This document shows, piece by piece, positions 6,660-10,359 of a DNA stretch of 10,359 bases. Positions within the stretch are counted from its first letter, which is position 1. Each line of letters opens with the position of its first letter. The translations under genes were made by a program, and so were the position numbers. Source of the DNA: an uncultured Mesocricetibacter sp. (GTDB lineage: Bacteria; Pseudomonadota; Gammaproteobacteria; Enterobacterales; Pasteurellaceae); NCBI GenBank assembly GCA_905373425.1, contig CAJPST010000073.1, positions 1 through 10,359 of the forward strand, written 5' to 3'. A model generated the notes under the pieces. The model ran no database searches, was not told the DNA's origin, and was given only the letters and a program-made list of their open reading frames with translations.

Positions 6660-8362
6660 TTTTTCACCTTATTTTTTTCATCTTGACGCAGAGAAAGCTT
6701 ATCGAAATTAATGTTACCGAAAGGTGTTAATTCCAAGCCGTCAATATGCGTATCAGCGATTAATATGCGTTTAACATGCGCGATAGGTATGATAGGAAGC
6801 TGATTTAAAATGATTTTTTGCGCTTCCCTATATTCATAAGTTCGCAGTTTCAGCTCTTTGGTGTTTAAGGCAAAATCCAATATATAATCAAGCGACGGAT
6901 TGCACCAATTGGCTAAATTGGTAATATCATTTTGACTGCTACAACTCAAGATAGGGCGCATAAAACTGTCGGGATCCAGATTCCCGGCAAGCCAGCCGGT
7001 TAAAATCATATCATAATCGGCAGAATTATTTTTTAGGCTTTTAATCAAATGGTTACGGGTTACCGCTTGTACATTAGCTTGTACGCCGACTTGCATTAAA
7101 TCGAAGCGGATTAATTCTGCCATTTTTAGCGGTGCGGGATTATAAAGTTGTTCCTCGTTCAATACCCATATATTTAAAGACAAGTTTTGCTTCCGTAGTT
7201 TTTTTTCCGCCTGTTCGGGATTGTAGAGGGAATATTCATTATACGGAAGTTGGCTGGAGGCCCAGGAGACTTTCGGAATGATTTCATTAGCTAAAGTTGC
7301 CGTATCGTAATAAATATTTTCAATGATGCGTTTACGGTTGATCGCTTGTGAAATGGCACGGCGCAGTTCAAGAGATCGCATTTTTTCTTTTTGAAAATTA
7401 AAAGCGAGAAAAGCCAGATTCATTCCGTCAGTGGATTTAATTTCAAATTTGCCCTGTACATTTTTTAATAAACCTAACTGGCTGACCTCGGGATAAGCCA
7501 CTATATTGCATTCACCGTTAAAAAATTTGGCTAAACGCCCGGTTCTGTCAGTGGTTAAGTCAATGATAATATTGTCTATCTGGGCTTTTTTTTGCCAATA
7601 TTGCCCATTGCGCTGTAAGCGTACATACTGGCTACGAACGTAATCTTTAAGCTGATAAGGACCGGTGCCTACCGGTAAAATATCCAATTGAATTAAATTA
7701 TCGTCTGCGTTTAACTGTAATGCGTATTCCTGTGAAAAAATAATTGCATATTGGCTTGCCAGATGAGACAAAATAGATGCATCAGGTGCAAATAATGTAA
7801 TTTTCACCTGATATGGGTTAATGGCTTCGACTTGCTCAATTTTTTCTTTTAACTTAATACTTTCAAAATAGGGAAAACGTGTTTTTTTAGCCAATTCGTG
7901 GAAAATTTTATATTGTTTATTAAAGGAATCATTTTGTTCCGAACTGTCAAATTCGGGCAAGGAAGTACTATGTCCAAGTACGCGATTTAGGGAAAAGACC
8001 ACATCGTCGGCGTTAAAATCTCGACTAGGCGTAAACCATTGAGTGTGATGGAATTTTACACCTTTGCGCAAGTTAATGATAATGGTTTTTCCGTCTTCCG
8101 ATATGCTATATGATTGAGCCAGTTCGGGAGTGACTCTGGCATCATGATTACGCATTTCAAATAATTTGTTGTAAATTTGTTCCGTGACTAAATTCATATT
8201 GGTTCCCGCATCGGTAGTTTGCGGATTAAAAGAAAACCCACCTGCGTGCGTGCAATAAGTCAAACCGTTTTTCGTCAGAATATCGGGCACGCGTGGTGCA
8301 GCCGAAACAAAAGAAATTTGGCTTACCAATAAAAATGTGAAAATCAGTACAAATTTAAGCAT
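6656..8362 (-). CDS. sapA: Periplasmic solute-binding protein SapA
   Basis: SapA is the periplasmic binding protein of the Sap importer and belongs to the family 5 solute-binding proteins (DppA/OppA). In Haemophilus it delivers antimicrobial peptides and heme to SapBCDF (family knowledge). The 568-residue precursor starts MLKFVLIFTFLLVSQISFVS, a clear signal peptide probably cleaved after Ala near residues 21-22. Family 5 landmarks follow: GGFSFNPQTTDAGTNMNLVT (41-60), ELAQSYSISEDGKTIIINLR (80-99), GVKFHHT and FNADDVVFSLNRVLG (116-130). The frame is open to 8461, but starts before 8362 would bury the signal peptide and run into ycjX. No strong ribosome binding site is visible. Several mature-part cysteines (C37, FNGEC, ILSC, NWC) could form disulfides. 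It is the first gene of the operon and divergent from ycjX. Confidence 0.95.
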   Translation of the reverse strand: MLKFVLIFTFLLVSQISFVSAAPRVPDILTKNGLTYCTHAGGFSFNPQTTDAGTNMNLVTEQIYNKLFEMRNHDARVTPELAQSYSISEDGKTIIINLRKGVKFHHTQWFTPSRDFNADDVVFSLNRVLGHSTSLPEFDSSEQNDSFNKQYKIFHELAKKTRFPYFESIKLKEKIEQVEAINPYQVKITLFAPDASILSHLASQYAIIFSQEYALQLNADDNLIQLDILPVGTGPYQLKDYVRSQYVRLQRNGQYWQKKAQIDNIIIDLTTDRTGRLAKFFNGECNIVAYPEVSQLGLLKNVQGKFEIKSTDGMNLAFLAFNFQKEKMRSLELRRAISQAINRKRIIENIYYDTATLANEIIPKVSWASSQLPYNEYSLYNPEQAEKKLRKQNLSLNIWVLNEEQLYNPAPLKMAELIRFDLMQVGVQANVQAVTRNHLIKSLKNNSADYDMILTGWLAGNLDPDSFMRPILSCSSQNDITNLANWCNPSLDYILDFALNTKELKLRTYEYREAQKIILNQLPIIPIAHVKRILIADTHIDGLELTPFGNINFDKLSLRQDEKNKVKK

Positions 8363-8428
8363 AACTTCAGCTATTCGTGATAAATTATGACGAATTGTAA
8401 GATATATTGACGGAATTGAGAAATAAAA
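8363..8428. promoter_or_regulatory. Divergent intergenic region sapA / ycjX
   Basis: These 66 AT-rich bases must hold the start signals of both the sap operon and ycjX if each has its own promoter. Candidate -10 elements are CATAAT on the minus strand (8384-8389) and TATATT on the plus strand (8403-8408). Neither has a good -35 partner, so I cannot place the promoters firmly. The ribosome binding sites on both sides are weak (GAAG before sapA, GAG before ycjX). Confidence 0.4.
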
Positions 8429-9838
8429 ATGTTTAATACTATTCAAAAAGAGCTCAATCAATTAATCGATCTCGGATTGGACCGCACTTTACGCATTGCA
8501 GTGACCGGTTTGAGCCGTAGCGGGAAAACGGCATTTATTACCAGTTTAATTAATCAATTATTGCATATTAATAGGGTTAATAACCCACATTTACCGTTAT
8601 TTGAAGCAGCTCGTAATTGTTCTATTGTCGCGGTTAAACGCATTCCACAACAGGATTTGAGCGTGCCGCGTTTTGATTATGAAGCTAATCTTAACGACTT
8701 AATGCGTAGCCCTCCGGTATTTCCGCAATCTACTCGCGGAGTGAGCGAAACCCGTTTGGCGATACGTTATCAGCGTAATCAAGGCGTGCTAAGTTACATT
8801 AAAGAAAGAAGTACACTTTATTTGGATATTTTTGATTATCCGGGAGAGTGGTTGCTGGATCTGCCATTGTTAGACTTGAGTTATCAACAATGGTCGTTAC
8901 AGCTGCAGGGCTTTTTTAGCGGTATTCGAACGGAATTGGGTAGAACATGGCTAGAGAAGTTGAAGAAAATTGATCTTAGCGCGACGGCAAATGAAGATAT
9001 TTTGGCCCAGTTAGCTAAGGATTACACGGCTTACTTACTAGATTGTAAAGCAAAAGGATTGCATTTTATTCAACCGGGCAGGTTTGTATTACCGGGAGAA
9101 TTGGAAGGTGCGCCGGTATTACAATTTTGTCCGTTAGTGCATCTGACCGAAGAACAATGGCAAAAATTAAAACACAATGCAGCTTCAAATAGTTATTTTT
9201 CAGTCTTAAATCAACGTTATGAATATTACCGCCAGCATATTGTAAAACGCTTTTATCAGGATTATTTTGCCCGCTTCGATCGTCAGGTAATTTTAGCCGA
9301 TTGTTTGACCGCACTTAATCATAGTCGTCAGGCGTTTTCTGACATGCAGGAAGGTTTGCAACAACTGTTTAAGAATTTTCACTATGGCAAGCGCAGTTTC
9401 CTTAATCGCTTATTTTCACCGAGAATCGACAAATTAATGTTTATTGCCAGTAAAGCTGATCATATTACTGCAGAACAGATCCCGAATTTAGTTAGTTTGT
9501 TGCGTCAGCTGGTACAGGAAGGCGGGCGCTATGTTGAGTTTGAAGGCATTGAAACCGATTATACGGCTATCGCTGCAATTCGTGCGACACAGCAAGTGGC
9601 AGTGAATCAGAACGGTAAAATTTTCAAAGCGCTGCAAGGTGTGCGGTCAAGTGATAAACAGAAAATTACCGTTTATCCGGGTTCGGTTCCGAATAAATTA
9701 CCGTCTGAGGAGTTTTGGTCAAAGCAAAAATTTGACTTTGACCAGTTTGAGCCGCAGCCGTTGGAGCCTGGAGAGAGTATTCCGCATTTGCGTATGGATT
9801 CGGTATTACAGTTTTTATTGGGTGATAAGTTAGAATAA
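8429..9838 (+). CDS. ycjX: YcjX family P-loop NTPase (stress-associated)
   Basis: YcjX proteins (DUF463) are cytoplasmic P-loop nucleotide hydrolases; related proteins have been shown to bind guanine nucleotides, and in E. coli the gene belongs to heat-shock and phage-shock-linked stress genes. The cellular role is not settled. The product has 469 residues (E. coli about 465). Visible motifs are Walker A GLSRSGKT at 27-34, TRGVSETRLAIRY at 102-114, DYPGEWLLDLPLLDL at 136-150 (position of the second GTPase switch), FIASKADH at 338-345 (SKAD resembles the TKxD base-recognition motif) and AIAAIRAT at 380-387. Two uptake signals are built into the coding sequence. It is divergent from sapA and followed by ycjF, its usual partner; no psp genes are in the window. 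Confidence 0.93.
   Translation: MFNTIQKELNQLIDLGLDRTLRIAVTGLSRSGKTAFITSLINQLLHINRVNNPHLPLFEAARNCSIVAVKRIPQQDLSVPRFDYEANLNDLMRSPPVFPQSTRGVSETRLAIRYQRNQGVLSYIKERSTLYLDIFDYPGEWLLDLPLLDLSYQQWSLQLQGFFSGIRTELGRTWLEKLKKIDLSATANEDILAQLAKDYTAYLLDCKAKGLHFIQPGRFVLPGELEGAPVLQFCPLVHLTEEQWQKLKHNAASNSYFSVLNQRYEYYRQHIVKRFYQDYFARFDRQVILADCLTALNHSRQAFSDMQEGLQQLFKNFHYGKRSFLNRLFSPRIDKLMFIASKADHITAEQIPNLVSLLRQLVQEGGRYVEFEGIETDYTAIAAIRATQQVAVNQNGKIFKALQGVRSSDKQKITVYPGSVPNKLPSEEFWSKQKFDFDQFEPQPLEPGESIPHLRMDSVLQFLLGDKLE
8481..8489 (-). repeat. DNA uptake signal sequence (Hin type), inside ycjX
   Basis: Perfect AAGTGCGGT on the minus strand. In the gene it encodes part of the DRTL just before the Walker A motif. Confidence 0.85.
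9308..9316 (-). repeat. DNA uptake signal sequence (Hin type), inside ycjX
   Basis: Perfect AAGTGCGGT on the minus strand, encoding part of LTAL (residues 293-296) in ycjX. Confidence 0.85.
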
Positions 9839-9845
9839 AGGTCAA

Positions 9846-9854
9846 AAGTGCGGT
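9846..9854 (+). repeat. DNA uptake signal sequence (Hin type), left copy of an inverted pair
   Basis: Perfect AAGTGCGGT eight bases after the ycjX stop. Both downstream T-tracts (9856-9861 and 9868-9873) match the extended uptake-signal pattern. Confidence 0.95.
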
Positions 9855-9892
9855 TGATTTTTAGGGAGTTTTTAAAAACGGTAAAAAAATTG

Positions 9893-9901
9893 ACCGCACT
9901 T
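9893..9901 (-). repeat. DNA uptake signal sequence (Hin type), right copy of an inverted pair
   Basis: Perfect AAGTGCGGT on the minus strand. Its T-tracts, running leftwards, also fit the extended pattern. Confidence 0.95.
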
Positions 9902-9944
9902 TACTTACGGGCTGGATTTAGAAGGAAACAGGTGGTATGGAGAA

Positions 9945-10359
9945 ATGACAAAACAAATTTTTAGTCGACAGGATGAGCAGGTTATAAACACGGAAGATTT
10001 TCAACCCAAGCAGGAATTTAATACTACAGAAATTTCCATTGAACCGGATGTAGTAATAGAAGAACCCTCGCAGACAAACCTGTTGAATGCCGAGTTTGAA
10101 CGGGCTGTGAAACCGAAACCGCATTGGTGGAAAAAATTACTTGGTGCAACGGTCGTGTTATTTTTAGGTGCGACAGTAGCGCAATCGGTACAATGGCTAC
10201 TTGATACTTGGGCTGCAAACCAATGGATTTATTTTGCTTTTGCATTAGTCGGCTTAGGTGTTGTTTTACTTGGACTGACGGCAATTGTGAGCGAATGGCG
10301 ACGTTTGGTTAAATTGAAAAAGCGAATTATTTTGCAACAGCAAAGCGAACAAATTTTGC
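9945..10359 (+). CDS. ycjF: YcjF family inner membrane protein (UPF0283/DUF697), N-terminal 138 residues
   Basis: YcjF is an inner-membrane protein of unknown biochemical function that usually lies directly downstream of ycjX. The frame is open to the window edge. The N-terminus (about 1-58) is hydrophilic and acidic. After KPKPHWWKK come two membrane segments at about 65-85 and 94-115, separated by the aromatic loop QWLLDTWAANQW. Next is SEWRRLVKLKKR (116-127), which matches the EWRRLWRLRQR of E. coli YcjF. The rest of the protein (about 350 residues in E. coli) lies outside. The start at 9945 has GGAG only two bases upstream and AGGTGG (9930-9935) nine bases upstream; I take the latter as the likely ribosome binding site. 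It is 106 bases after ycjX, separated by an uptake-signal hairpin. Confidence 0.9.
   Translation, partial: MTKQIFSRQDEQVINTEDFQPKQEFNTTEISIEPDVVIEEPSQTNLLNAEFERAVKPKPHWWKKLLGATVVLFLGATVAQSVQWLLDTWAANQWIYFAFALVGLGVVLLGLTAIVSEWRRLVKLKKRIILQQQSEQIL

Larger units (their letters stand above)
9845..9902. terminator. Hairpin of paired uptake signals between ycjX and ycjF (terminator or attenuator, uncertain)
   Basis: Positions 9845-9862 pair with 9885-9902 to give an 18-base-pair stem with two T-G wobbles and a loop of about 22 bases. The T-tracts of the two signals lie inside the stem. On the plus strand only TTTACTT follows, so intrinsic termination should be weak. It may reduce ycjF expression or act mainly as a DNA uptake target. 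Confidence 0.5.

Noticed and set aside
8363..8461. 33-residue extension of sapA
   Set aside because: It would put a charged stretch before a clear signal peptide and overlap the start of ycjX.
9937..9948. Three-codon frame ATG GAG AAA TGA overlapping the ycjF start
   Set aside because: It could be read as a leader peptide, but nothing beyond chance supports it.
9918..10284. Two minus-strand open frames antisense to ycjF
   Set aside because: They lie opposite a recognisable membrane protein and have no ribosome binding sites or known domains.

Overview
This window looks like a stretch of core chromosome from a member of the Pasteurellaceae. The best clue is the 9-base DNA uptake signal sequence AAGTGCGGT (Hin type). 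It occurs eight times perfectly on the two strands, against about 0.1 expected by chance, and often carries the AT-rich flanks typical of this signal. The protein sequences and the gene order grpE facing nadK-recN also fit a gammaproteobacterium of the Haemophilus/Pasteurella/Aggregatibacter/Basfia group. I cannot name the species from the sequence alone. Every stretch longer than about 170 bases is coding, and I see no mobile elements, CRISPR arrays, rRNA or tRNA genes.

Left part (1-2771): the minus strand carries nadK (NAD kinase) followed by recN (SMC-like repair ATPase, cut off by the window edge). A sigma70-like promoter with two LexA-like half-palindromic sites lies just before recN, so recN is probably SOS-inducible on its own. 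Divergent from nadK is grpE, the nucleotide exchange factor of DnaK. It is preceded by a good sigma32-type heat-shock promoter that overlaps the probable nadK promoter on the other strand.

Middle part (2772-8362): grpE and sapF converge on a bidirectional hairpin terminator built from two inverted uptake signals. The minus strand then carries the complete sapABCDF operon, an Opp/Dpp-class ABC importer: periplasmic binding protein SapA, permeases SapB and SapC, ATPases SapD and SapF. Four genes abut or overlap by a few bases, each with a ribosome binding site in the end of the previous gene. The two ATPases show unusual substitutions: the SapD H-loop histidine is Ser, the SapF Walker B glutamate is Asp, and the SapF signature glycine is Ser.

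Right part (8363-10359): a 66-base divergent intergenic region separates sapA from ycjX, a P-loop stress-associated NTPase. It is followed by ycjF, a DUF697-type inner membrane protein cut off by the window edge. A second inverted pair of uptake signals lies between ycjX and ycjF.

I found no new biological system here. The items worth checking are regulatory (overlapping heat-shock and housekeeping promoters, SOS sites, uptake signals used as hairpins) and the altered ATPase motifs in SapD and SapF.
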